From DASPTB01 sp035623615 (GTDB lineage: Bacteria; Actinomycetota; UBA4738): DNA of 18,830 nucleotides. The first letter of the stretch is position 1, and every line of letters starts with the position of its first letter. The stretch is from positions 1-18,830 of the forward strand of contig DASPTB010000005.1 of the NCBI GenBank assembly GCA_035623615.1, written 5' to 3'. Shown here piece by piece: positions 1 through 6,545 of the stretch. Below the pieces are notes generated by a model. The model was given only the letters and a program-made list of their open reading frames with translations. It searched no databases and had not been told where the DNA came from. A program made the translations under genes and the position numbers.

Positions 1-66
1 TACACGTTCCCGCAGCGCATGTACAGCCGCCTGCGCGAGCGGGGGATCGTCGCCCGCAAGGTCTGA
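1..66 (+). CDS. 3' end of an unidentified gene (partial)
   Basis: The window opens inside an open frame that ends at TGA 64-66. Only 21 residues are visible, ending in RERGIVARKV. The tail is basic and shows no motif that I recognise, so no function is assigned. It is on the plus strand and converges with the sulfotransferase operon that ends at 199. A strong hairpin lies between the two 3' ends at 106-142. The frame is short enough that it could be open by chance, but a stop shortly before a hairpin fits a real gene end. Confidence 0.5.
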   Translation, partial: YTFPQRMYSRLRERGIVARKV

Positions 67-105
67 GCGCGTGCCGGCCAGAGCCCCTGCTCGTTCTGTT
101 TCTTC

Positions 106-142
106 CCTCGCGCGCGGTCTCCGACCGACCGTGAGCGCGAGG
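106..142. terminator. Hairpin between convergent gene ends, possible bidirectional terminator
   Basis: CCTCGCGC at 106-113 pairs perfectly with GCGCGAGG at 135-142. Inside it GGTC (116-119) can pair with GACC (127-130). The hairpin lies between the stop of the left partial gene (66) and the stop of the minus-strand sulfotransferase (199). No T-run follows on either strand, so it is not a classical intrinsic terminator. Stem-loops without a U-tract are often proposed as terminators in actinobacteria, so this call is tentative. Confidence 0.35.
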
Positions 143-198
143 TTCGCACCTCCGTCGTAGTGCTCGCCCGCGCCACCCCCTGGAGTCCTTCTCTGTTG

Positions 199-1161
199 CT
201 ATCCCTCTGGGCCTCCCACCTCGTAGCCCAGCGCCCGCATCGTGGGCTCGATCCGTCCCAGGATCCCAGCGATCTCCTCGCCGTGCGTGTCGCGCCATTT
301 GTCGCGCCGGGGCGCACTGACGGCGGTGCGGGAGACGTGCTCATCGAGGTCGGCCGCCCACGACAGGACCTCGCTCTGCTGCGGGAGCCCGAGCGACGAG
401 AGCAGCCGCGAGGCCGTCTCCCGCGGCGCGTCGAGGAACTCCTCGTAGCGGACCTCGGTCCACTGGTCGGCGGGTATGGTCTCGCGAGCTTCGAGGATCG
501 CACTGTTCGCGGCCGACCACTGGAACGCGCAGACCTCGGCGAGGGTGTGCCCCGTCGCGTACTCGCGCCACCCGCGCGGCACCAGGAACCGCCAGGAGGA
601 GCCGTCGTAACCCTCGATGTCGAGCTTCACGGGCAGGTTCGTACCGTGGCCGAACTTGCCGGCCGTCTGCCAGCCGGTCATGAGCGAGGAAACCGCGGCC
701 CGGCCGTCCCGGTAGATGGCGACGAAGCGCGCGCCGGGGAAGAGCTCGTACAGATAGCACCCCCGCAGGCAGTTCCTCGGGAACTTGTCCAGGTACCGCT
801 CGTCACCGGCGATGGCGTCGATCGCCCATGTCACCACTCGCCGTTCCTTGGGCGTGAGGTCCTGCGGCTCCACCACGTGCGAGTCCCAGCCGGAGCCTTG
901 GATCGAGTGGAACATCTCCCAGAGGAACTGGCTTCCGTGCTCGAGCGACGCGAGCGAGGGGGAGCGGTCCAGAAGGTTGACGAGCATCGTGGTTCCCGAT
1001 CGCGGCGAGCCGAGGACGAACACGGGCTCGCGCGGCGGCGCCGAACGTGGGAGGAACGGCGCGCTGCTGCGGAGCACGGTACCCACAAGCTCGTTGCGAC
1101 GGCGGGTCGTCGCCGCCCACTGGAGAAGCCGGGCCGTCCGGGATCGGTTCGAGGCGCTCAA
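199..1161 (-). CDS. Sulfotransferase family protein (ST1)
   Basis: This 320-residue protein is a predicted PAPS-dependent sulfotransferase, which would move a sulfuryl group from PAPS to a hydroxyl of a glycan or lipid. The 5'-phosphosulfate-binding loop is at about residues 47-58 (FVLGSPRSGTT). The 3'-phosphate-binding segment is at about 146-160 (FVAIYRDGRAAVSSL), with the Arg and Ser typical of the family. There is no signal peptide or clear membrane segment, so it is probably cytoplasmic. It is the last gene of a four-gene minus-strand operon and begins 10 bp after the flippase stop. The start is TTG at 1161 with only a weak SD, so translational coupling to the flippase is likely. The true start could lie a few codons downstream. 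The acceptor cannot be read from sequence. The membership of the family is firm; the substrate is inferred from context. Confidence 0.88.
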   Translation of the reverse strand: MSASNRSRTARLLQWAATTRRRNELVGTVLRSSAPFLPRSAPPREPVFVLGSPRSGTTMLVNLLDRSPSLASLEHGSQFLWEMFHSIQGSGWDSHVVEPQDLTPKERRVVTWAIDAIAGDERYLDKFPRNCLRGCYLYELFPGARFVAIYRDGRAAVSSLMTGWQTAGKFGHGTNLPVKLDIEGYDGSSWRFLVPRGWREYATGHTLAEVCAFQWSAANSAILEARETIPADQWTEVRYEEFLDAPRETASRLLSSLGLPQQSEVLSWAADLDEHVSRTAVSAPRRDKWRDTHGEEIAGILGRIEPTMRALGYEVGGPEG

Positions 1162-1171
1162 GCGACCGGTC

Positions 1172-2923
1172 TCACGCGGTCCGCTTGAGGAGCGCGACGA
1201 ACGGCCGAAGCGAGAGCTCGGCCTGCGTCCAGATGCCGAGCTTCACCCGGGCGTAGACCAGCTGGAGCGTGTTCTGCATGATCTGGGCGCCGGCCGTCGA
1301 CCACGCCACGCCGGCGATGCCATACCGGTGGCCGAAGAAGATCTCGGCGCTCAGGCTGCACACGCCGGTGAACACGGTCAGGTAGAAGATCGTCCGCTGA
1401 TACCCGGTCATCTGCAGCGCCACGCCGGAGTTGCCCGTGATGACGGCGTAGAGGCGGGCGATGGACAGGATCGCGAGGACGGTCGCGGCGGCCTCGGCCG
1501 AGGGATGGTAAATGATCCGGAGGATGTCCTTTCCGAAGAACACGAACAGCAGCAGAACGATCGCGCCCGGGACCCCCGCCAGCGTCGCCACCTCGCGGAG
1601 CGATCGCTCGAGCTGGCTCCTCTTGCCCTGAGCCCACAGCTCCGCGATGACGGGCGGCACGACCTGAGACGCGATGATGAACGCCGTCCCAACGTAGAAG
1701 ACGAGCTTCGAGGCGGCGGCGTACAGCGCCACATCCTTCGGGTTCGTGAGCGCACCGACCACCCAGAGGTCGACGCCGGTGCCGACGAGGAAGGTCGCCA
1801 TGTTGAAGCCGAGGAGCGGCCACGCCACGTCGAACACCTCGCGAACGCTGATGTCGCCGGGTTCGCCGGGCAAGGCGTTGTACCGCTTGGCGAGCAGCCA
1901 CGCAGACGCGAGCAGCGACACGGTGATACATCCGATGGTCAAAAGGATCGCGTCCGCGAGCGCGACGTGGCCGCCGCGCAGCCAGATGGTCCCGAACACG
2001 GCAACCGCGACGATGTCGAAAACGAGCCCGTTGAACAGCGTCGCGAGCCAGAAGCTCTGGAACGCCCGAAACGACTCAGCGAACAGGGACTGGAAGGCGG
2101 CCGCGATCACCCAGACCGCGACGAAGACGATGAGCGATGAGAGCTGCGTCGCGGTCTTCGACGAGTTGAAGACGTGAACGGCGAGGAACTCGCCGAGGCC
2201 GAGCACGAGCAGGAGCGCGATGAACAACGATCCGATGAGCGCCGACGAGTAGACGATGCGAAGGGTCTTGCGTGCTCTGCCCGGCAGCCCCGTGCCGAGG
2301 GCGGCCGCCACGAGCTTGACGACAGCGCGCTCGGTGCCGAGTTGGGACAGCGTGCCGCCGATCGTCGCGATGCTGAAGGCGAGCGCGTACACGCCGAAGT
2401 TGGTCTGGCCCACCACCTTGTAGAGCAGTCCGTTCGCGAAGGTGCCGAGCAGGGTCGCGGCCACGGTCCCCACGAGCACCCAGCCCGATCCACGCAACAA
2501 CCGCTCGCGGATGAGGACGGCGGGCGGCTTGGACGCGCGGCGTGCGCGCTCGGTCGTGTCGCTCGCTGCCGCGAGATCGGCGGCCTCCGCCTCGGCGAGC
2601 CCTACCTCCAGGTCGGTGACGTCCGTCTCCGGGATGCCGGCCTCCCACTCGGCCGCCTCGAGGTCGGACGGGAGAGGGGCGTCGACGGCTCCGTCCGACG
2701 GCTGGACCCGCGATCGCAGGTAGGGCTCGGCGGTGGCGCGCAGCTCGGAGGCTCGTTCCATCGCCGCCCGCAACTCCGCAGCGGAGTACAGATGTCCGTG
2801 GGGGGGTTGCGGGATGGCGTGGAGCCGGCCGGCGCGTTCCCAGAGACGAATCGTCCCCTTGGTCACGCCTGCTCGATCGGCGGCCTGCCGCGCGGTGAGG
2901 AGTTCGTCGTCCTGGTTGGACAT
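1172..2923 (-). CDS. Polysaccharide flippase (Wzx/MATE-like) with N-terminal MerR-type HTH domain
   Basis: This 583-residue protein has two parts. Residues about 8-55 read as a MerR/excisionase-type winged helix-turn-helix (LLTARQAADRAGVTKGTIRL, then WERAGRL and a GHLYSAAEL wing). An acidic, Ala/Glu/Asp-rich linker spans about 75-124. From about residue 145 to the end is a polytopic membrane domain with about 12-14 hydrophobic segments, resembling oligosaccharide flippases that move undecaprenyl-linked repeats across the membrane. The start is ATG 2921-2923. It shares one base with the stop of the upstream sulfotransferase (TGATG), and no SD is visible, so coupled re-initiation is likely. The only other in-frame ATG before the membrane part, at residue 55, would cut off the HTH but keep the linker; no canonical start lies closer to the first membrane segment. 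The HTH is therefore very probably translated with the flippase. The flippase call is solid; a DNA-binding role is inference. Confidence 0.88.
   Translation of the reverse strand: MSNQDDELLTARQAADRAGVTKGTIRLWERAGRLHAIPQPPHGHLYSAAELRAAMERASELRATAEPYLRSRVQPSDGAVDAPLPSDLEAAEWEAGIPETDVTDLEVGLAEAEAADLAAASDTTERARRASKPPAVLIRERLLRGSGWVLVGTVAATLLGTFANGLLYKVVGQTNFGVYALAFSIATIGGTLSQLGTERAVVKLVAAALGTGLPGRARKTLRIVYSSALIGSLFIALLLVLGLGEFLAVHVFNSSKTATQLSSLIVFVAVWVIAAAFQSLFAESFRAFQSFWLATLFNGLVFDIVAVAVFGTIWLRGGHVALADAILLTIGCITVSLLASAWLLAKRYNALPGEPGDISVREVFDVAWPLLGFNMATFLVGTGVDLWVVGALTNPKDVALYAAASKLVFYVGTAFIIASQVVPPVIAELWAQGKRSQLERSLREVATLAGVPGAIVLLLFVFFGKDILRIIYHPSAEAAATVLAILSIARLYAVITGNSGVALQMTGYQRTIFYLTVFTGVCSLSAEIFFGHRYGIAGVAWSTAGAQIMQNTLQLVYARVKLGIWTQAELSLRPFVALLKRTA
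2759..2902 (-). other. MerR/excisionase-like helix-turn-helix domain fused to flippase
   Basis: This is the segment encoding residues about 8-55 of the flippase gene. It carries the hallmark pattern of MerR-type domains: T-A-R-Q-A-A-D-R-A-G-V as the first helix and turn, T-K-G-T-I-R-L-W-E-R as the recognition helix, then a short wing with H-L-Y and the S-A-A-E-L helix. It lacks the coiled coil and effector domain of full MerR regulators. An acidic linker follows it and then the membrane domain, which would hold the HTH on the cytoplasmic face. Confidence 0.75.
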
Positions 2924-3765
2924 CAAAGAGCGTAACCGTAGGGGGCGGCGCCGTCTCCCACGGTGCTGCGCAGGAGTGCCTCGAGCTCGGCGTCGAAGTA
3001 CTCCCGCGACGACCCGACCTGGCCGCTGCGAAAGGTAGGACTGTCCGCCGAGAACAGCCGGCGGGCCACGTGCTCCACCACCGGGTCGCTCGCGTCGACG
3101 CCGACATACCGGAAGATCCGTTGCAAGAGATCGCGCTGCGGCACCGCCTCCCCGCCGCCGGCGACGCCGACCAGTTCTTCGAAGCGAACCACGAGGAACC
3201 CACTGGAGAGCCACCCCCGGAAGTACCGGAGGCGCTGAGCGATCGAGGGCAGCCCCCGGTCCGGATCCCCGACGATGGCGGCCCGCAGGCGGGCCCGCTC
3301 GTCGGGGAGGGACGCGAAGAGGTCGTGCGTCCGGTGATCTGCGCGGCTTGTCGCGTAGTGGATCTGCGAGACGAGGATGTCCCGAGGATTCCGCACCATG
3401 AAGAGCCCTCGCACACCAGCCAGCGCGAGAGTCCGCTCGGCCTCGTCGTCGTGCCGCAGGTGCGACACGACGACTTGTCCGGGCCGAATGCGTCCGACGA
3501 GGCGCTCCAGCCCGCCGAGCCGCTCGAGGTTCTCCCCCGACACCGTCGGCACGAGCTTTCGGTAAAGCGCCGGATGCAGACAGAGAGCGCGCTCGAGCAG
3601 GTGGGTGCCCGACTTGGGGATGCTCACGCAGAACACGCGGGGGGACGCTCCACCGCCGGCGCGGCGGGGAAGCTTTCCCGGCGACAGCCCGAACCGCTCG
3701 AGCGTCCAGCGCTGGCGCGCGACCCACGTGCCGGCCTGTGACCGGTGCGCGCTACCAGTCGCCAT
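2923..3765 (-). CDS. Sulfotransferase domain protein (ST2)
   Basis: This 280-residue protein is a second predicted PAPS-dependent sulfotransferase, clearly different in sequence from its two neighbours. The 5'-phosphosulfate loop is at about residues 47-57 (VSIPKSGTHLL), the classical P-K-[SA]-G-T form. The 3'-phosphate-binding segment is at about 121-134 (LFMVRNPRDILVSQ), followed by the HYATSR stretch. This resembles the Sulfotransfer_1 branch acting on small molecules, lipids or glycans. It is the second gene of the operon. Its ATG (3763-3765) lies 14 bp inside the end of the upstream sulfotransferase, with AAGGAG about 10 bases before it. Its stop overlaps the flippase start by one base. 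The tight overlaps imply co-translation with the flippase, consistent with sulfation of the exported glycan or its lipid carrier (inference). Confidence 0.9.
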   Translation of the reverse strand: MATGSAHRSQAGTWVARQRWTLERFGLSPGKLPRRAGGGASPRVFCVSIPKSGTHLLERALCLHPALYRKLVPTVSGENLERLGGLERLVGRIRPGQVVVSHLRHDDEAERTLALAGVRGLFMVRNPRDILVSQIHYATSRADHRTHDLFASLPDERARLRAAIVGDPDRGLPSIAQRLRYFRGWLSSGFLVVRFEELVGVAGGGEAVPQRDLLQRIFRYVGVDASDPVVEHVARRLFSADSPTFRSGQVGSSREYFDAELEALLRSTVGDGAAPYGYAL

Positions 3766-4672
3766 CCGAGTAGAACTCCTTCCAGATCGGCTCGGTCTCC
3801 ACGCGGACGCGCTCGATCTCCTCCGCGGTCAGCCGATCCTTCCACGTCCAGACACTCGCGCGACTGTGACGGGCCAGCCCGCGGTCGTCTCGCGACTCGA
3901 CGGGGTTGGAGGGGTCGGTTGAGCGCGCGACGGCGGCGCGTGCGGCTGCGGTGAAGGTGAGGCCCAGCCGACCGTAGAGGTCCTCGAATGCCGCCACGGG
4001 GTCGGCGGCGATGTCCTCGTGACGTCTGAATATCCACGTCGGATGGCGATCGCGATACTCGATGATGGCGTGGTGGATCAGTCGCCACAGAAGGATCGCC
4101 TGCTCGAAGGGCCGCCGCTCGTGCTCCGCGAAGTCGCGGATCTCGGCGTCGAACGGCTCGAGCAGGTCGCGCATCAACAGCGGCTGGGCGAGGAAGTCCC
4201 CGAACGGATGGCTCCACTCGTAGCGTTTCAGGCTTCCGGCGAAGGCTGCGGGGTGTCGGATCTGCACGACGACGTCCATTCCGAATCGCTCGGCCAGCCA
4301 CTCGGCCGAGAACACGGCGATGGGATCCTTCAGGAGCGGGCGCCGCCCATGCCTGCGATGCCCGGCGAACGAGAGGGCGTCGTAGGCCGTCTTCGCCGCG
4401 TCGGTGGGCGTCCGGATGGCCCGCACCGCAGCTGCCGTCGCGTACCGAAAGACGACCATGTCCTGCACCGGCTGCAGGTAGCGCAGTTCGTTCTCGCTGC
4501 AGATGTAGGGGAACCAGTAAGGGACTCGCGCGTCGAGGATTCCGGGCCGGTGAAGGACGCTGAAAGGCTCGCGGATGTAGCCGGCCTCGCCGCCCGCCAC
4601 CAGCAGCTTCCCGACCCACGTGGAACCAGAGCGATGCGAGCCGGTGACCAGTATGGGAGTGGCCCGGGACAT
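3752..4672 (-). CDS. Sulfotransferase family protein (ST3), first gene of operon
   Basis: This 306-residue protein is a predicted PAPS-dependent sulfotransferase. The 5'-phosphosulfate loop lies at the extreme N-terminus, residues 7-18 (ILVTGSHRSGSTWV). The 3'-phosphate segment is at about 134-149 (VVVQIRHPAAFAGSLKRYEW). The middle holds the KDPIAVFSAEWLAERFG stretch seen in bacterial glycan sulfotransferases. The start is ATG at 4672, because the PAPS loop begins seven residues later and a longer N-terminus is unlikely. No SD precedes it; instead TAGCCT lies eight bases upstream, which suggests a leaderless transcript. It leads the operon ST3-ST2-flippase-ST1. The function by family is firm. 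The acceptor is unknown, but the neighbours point to a cell-surface polysaccharide or glycolipid. Confidence 0.9.
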   Translation of the reverse strand: MSRATPILVTGSHRSGSTWVGKLLVAGGEAGYIREPFSVLHRPGILDARVPYWFPYICSENELRYLQPVQDMVVFRYATAAAVRAIRTPTDAAKTAYDALSFAGHRRHGRRPLLKDPIAVFSAEWLAERFGMDVVVQIRHPAAFAGSLKRYEWSHPFGDFLAQPLLMRDLLEPFDAEIRDFAEHERRPFEQAILLWRLIHHAIIEYRDRHPTWIFRRHEDIAADPVAAFEDLYGRLGLTFTAAARAAVARSTDPSNPVESRDDRGLARHSRASVWTWKDRLTAEEIERVRVETEPIWKEFYSDGDW

Positions 4673-4680
4673 ACCGGGAA

Positions 4681-4686
4681 AGGCTA
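4681..4686 (-). promoter_or_regulatory. Putative -10 box for leaderless sulfotransferase operon
   Basis: On the minus strand TAGCCT is followed by eight bases and then the ATG of the first sulfotransferase. This fits the TANNNT -10 pattern of actinobacterial leaderless genes, with transcription starting at or next to the ATG. No convincing -35 is seen, and there is no SD. Confidence 0.4.
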
Positions 4687-4721
4687 CACGACGGTCGAGG
4701 CCGACCGGGCCCCTCGTGGAC

Positions 4722-4764
4722 CATCGGCCGATGCCACCGGCCGATTTTCAGCCGAACGGCCGAT
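4722..4764. repeat. Three direct copies of CGGCCGAT in a divergent intergenic region
   Basis: CGGCCGAT occurs at 4725-4732, 4738-4745 and 4757-4764, always in the same orientation. The first copy is the core of a perfect 12-bp palindrome, CATCGGCCGATG (4722-4733). The array lies between the divergent starts of the sulfotransferase operon (4672) and the histidine phosphatase (4865), where operators would be expected. It could be a regulator-binding array or simply GC-rich sequence; no regulator is assigned. Confidence 0.4.
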
Positions 4765-4864
4765 GTGCTTCTGGCCGCCACGGGAGATAACTGTCATTCC
4801 CAGTTGGGGAAAGGGCCGGCTGCGACTCCCGCGGGTTCTGGGGGAGACTGAAAGGGGAGTGGTC

Positions 4865-5560
4865 GTGACTGGTGGCACCGGCGGTCGTCGCGCCGCGAAT
4901 GGTCCCAGCTGCCGCATCTATGTCGTGCGCCACGGCACGACAAGGATGAACCACGAGAACCGGTATCGCGGGCGTCGTGAGATCCCCCTGGACGGTCACG
5001 GTTGGTCGGACGCACGACTCGCGGGTGAGCGCCTCGCCGGCGCCGATCTGTCGGCCGTCTATTGTGGGCCCCTTCGCCGGACCATCGACACGGCGTACGT
5101 CATCGCGAAGAAGGCTGGTGGCGTCCCCGTCTATCCTCTGCCGGGGCTTGTGAACCTGGACTACGGGGCGTGGGAGGGTCTGACGGGGCGCGAGGCAATG
5201 AAGCGCGATCCCAGGGCGTTTCGCCTCTACAGCGACGCGCCGGAGCTGGCCACCTGCCCGGGCGGGGAGCCTCTTGCCGACGCCGCCGAGCGCGTGATCA
5301 TGGCGCTCGACGCCATCGCGCGCCAGCACGTGGGCGAGTCCGTCGCTGCGGTCACCCACTCGGTCATCGTGCGGCTCGCCATCGGGAAGATCACCGGCCG
5401 CCTGGGGCCCGGTTGGCGATTTCCGCTCGCGACGGGATCGATCACGACGATCGACGCGGTCGACGGGACCCTGACGATTCCGCTGCGCGACAACGCCGCC
5501 AACTGGACGATCGACCTGCGCGAGCCGCAGGGGGCGCAGACGGCGTCGCTTCATCGTTAG
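4865..5560 (+). CDS. Histidine phosphatase (phosphoglycerate mutase-like) family protein
   Basis: This 231-residue protein belongs to the histidine phosphatase superfamily, which hydrolyses phosphomonoesters through a phospho-histidine intermediate. The catalytic RHG is at residues 22-24 (VVRHGTT), and the second Arg is in the PLRRT segment at 69-73. The acid region DYGAWEGLT is at about 99-107 and the second catalytic His is at 165 (AVTHS). The length fits CobC/GpmB-type members. GTG at 4865 is chosen because AGGGGAG ends six bases before it. An in-frame ATG at 4763 and a GTG at 4859 also exist, but their SD support is poorer. The substrate is not readable. In this context, a sugar phosphate or nucleotide-sugar precursor is possible. 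It is followed 115 bp later by a glycosyltransferase on the same strand. Confidence 0.88.
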   Translation: MTGGTGGRRAANGPSCRIYVVRHGTTRMNHENRYRGRREIPLDGHGWSDARLAGERLAGADLSAVYCGPLRRTIDTAYVIAKKAGGVPVYPLPGLVNLDYGAWEGLTGREAMKRDPRAFRLYSDAPELATCPGGEPLADAAERVIMALDAIARQHVGESVAAVTHSVIVRLAIGKITGRLGPGWRFPLATGSITTIDAVDGTLTIPLRDNAANWTIDLREPQGAQTASLHR

Positions 5561-5675
5561 ACTCCGAGGCCCATGGAAATCGTGGGCCACGACACCTTGA
5601 AGCCGGGCCTCCCGTCGCTCGTTGGGCGGCCGACATGCTGACGGGGCGCGCCACCGAGCGACCCTTGCCGACGCC

Positions 5676-6545
5676 GTGACCGATACCCCCGCCGGAAGCC
5701 TGCCGACCCACGACCGGCTGGCTCCGGGTGTGCCGGACTCGCCCGGGGCGCGCCGTGTGAAGGTCGGCGTGGTCACGCCGACACTGAACGCGGAGCGATT
5801 CCTTGAGCGCACGCTCGAGTCGATCTGGGCGCAGGAGAGCCCCGCCGTCGAGGTGGAGCACGTGATCGTGGACGGCCGCTCGACGGACCGGACCGTTGAG
5901 ATTGCCGAGCGCTACCCGTCGCGGGTCATCGTCGCGGAGGACGGGGGAATGTACGAGGCCGTCAATCGCGGGATGGCGGCGGTCGAAGGAGAGATCGTCG
6001 GCTACATCAACGCGGACGACGAGATCGCTCGCGGCGCGCTCGGCAGGGTCGCCGCCGCCCTCGAGCGCGAACCTGCGGCGCAGTGGGTGTGCGGCCGCCT
6101 GGAGTACATCGACGGCGACGACACGGTGCTCGGCGCGTGGACGCCGGTTCGGATGAGCATGCGCTCCTACGCCGGCATCGGGTGGTCGTGCATCCCGCAA
6201 CAGACAGTGTGGGTGCGCCGTTCGTTCTTCGAGCGCGTCGGCCCGTACGACACCGTCTACAAGAACTGCGCGGACTACGACTGGTACGCCCGAGCGATGC
6301 GCCTGAGCGAACCGATCATCCTTCCCGAGGTCATGGGCCGTTTTCGGCTGCACGACTCCAACCTCTCCTACGATGCCGGCAGGATGCGGCGCGAGAGTCG
6401 CATGATCCAGGAGCGCTACGGCGGCACGGGGCGTGGCTCCTACGCGCTGGGGAAGCTCCTGAGCCTCCGCTTGAACGCGCGTAACCCGAAATGGTTGCTG
6501 GCCAAGAGGACCGGAAGGATCACGTTCACACCCCGCGACGCGTGA
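5676..6545 (+). CDS. Family 2 glycosyltransferase
   Basis: This protein of about 289 residues is a GT-A fold, inverting family 2 transferase that adds a sugar from a nucleotide donor to a growing glycan. The conserved N-terminal strand is VGVVTPTLNAERFLERTL. Next come the donor-binding VDGRSTDRT, the EDGGMYEAVNRGM segment and the INADDE motif at about 111-116, which supplies the metal-binding Asp. The sequence is nearest to WcaE-like exopolysaccharide transferases. No membrane segment is seen. The start is uncertain: GTG 5676 is chosen, while GTG 5757, immediately before the first strand, is an equally plausible start, and neither has a good SD. The last 20 bases overlap the end of the convergent family 4 glycosyltransferase. 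It probably shares a transcript with the upstream phosphatase. Confidence 0.88.
   Translation: MTDTPAGSLPTHDRLAPGVPDSPGARRVKVGVVTPTLNAERFLERTLESIWAQESPAVEVEHVIVDGRSTDRTVEIAERYPSRVIVAEDGGMYEAVNRGMAAVEGEIVGYINADDEIARGALGRVAAALEREPAAQWVCGRLEYIDGDDTVLGAWTPVRMSMRSYAGIGWSCIPQQTVWVRRSFFERVGPYDTVYKNCADYDWYARAMRLSEPIILPEVMGRFRLHDSNLSYDAGRMRRESRMIQERYGGTGRGSYALGKLLSLRLNARNPKWLLAKRTGRITFTPRDA

Noticed and set aside
2924..3727. Upstream in-frame extension of the flippase gene to 3727
   Set aside because: The extension is low-complexity and fully overlaps the ST2 sulfotransferase in another frame. ATG 2923 directly precedes a recognisable HTH and forms a TGATG junction.
4019..4864. In-frame extension upstream of the histidine phosphatase
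   Set aside because: It runs antisense to ST3 and has no family similarity. GTG 4865 with a good SD sits properly ahead of the RHG motif.
5573..5641. 22-codon ATG frame between the histidine phosphatase and the GT2, with TAGACT nine bases upstream
   Set aside because: It is too short to judge, and the -10-like box overlaps the phosphatase stop. No conservation can be tested here.
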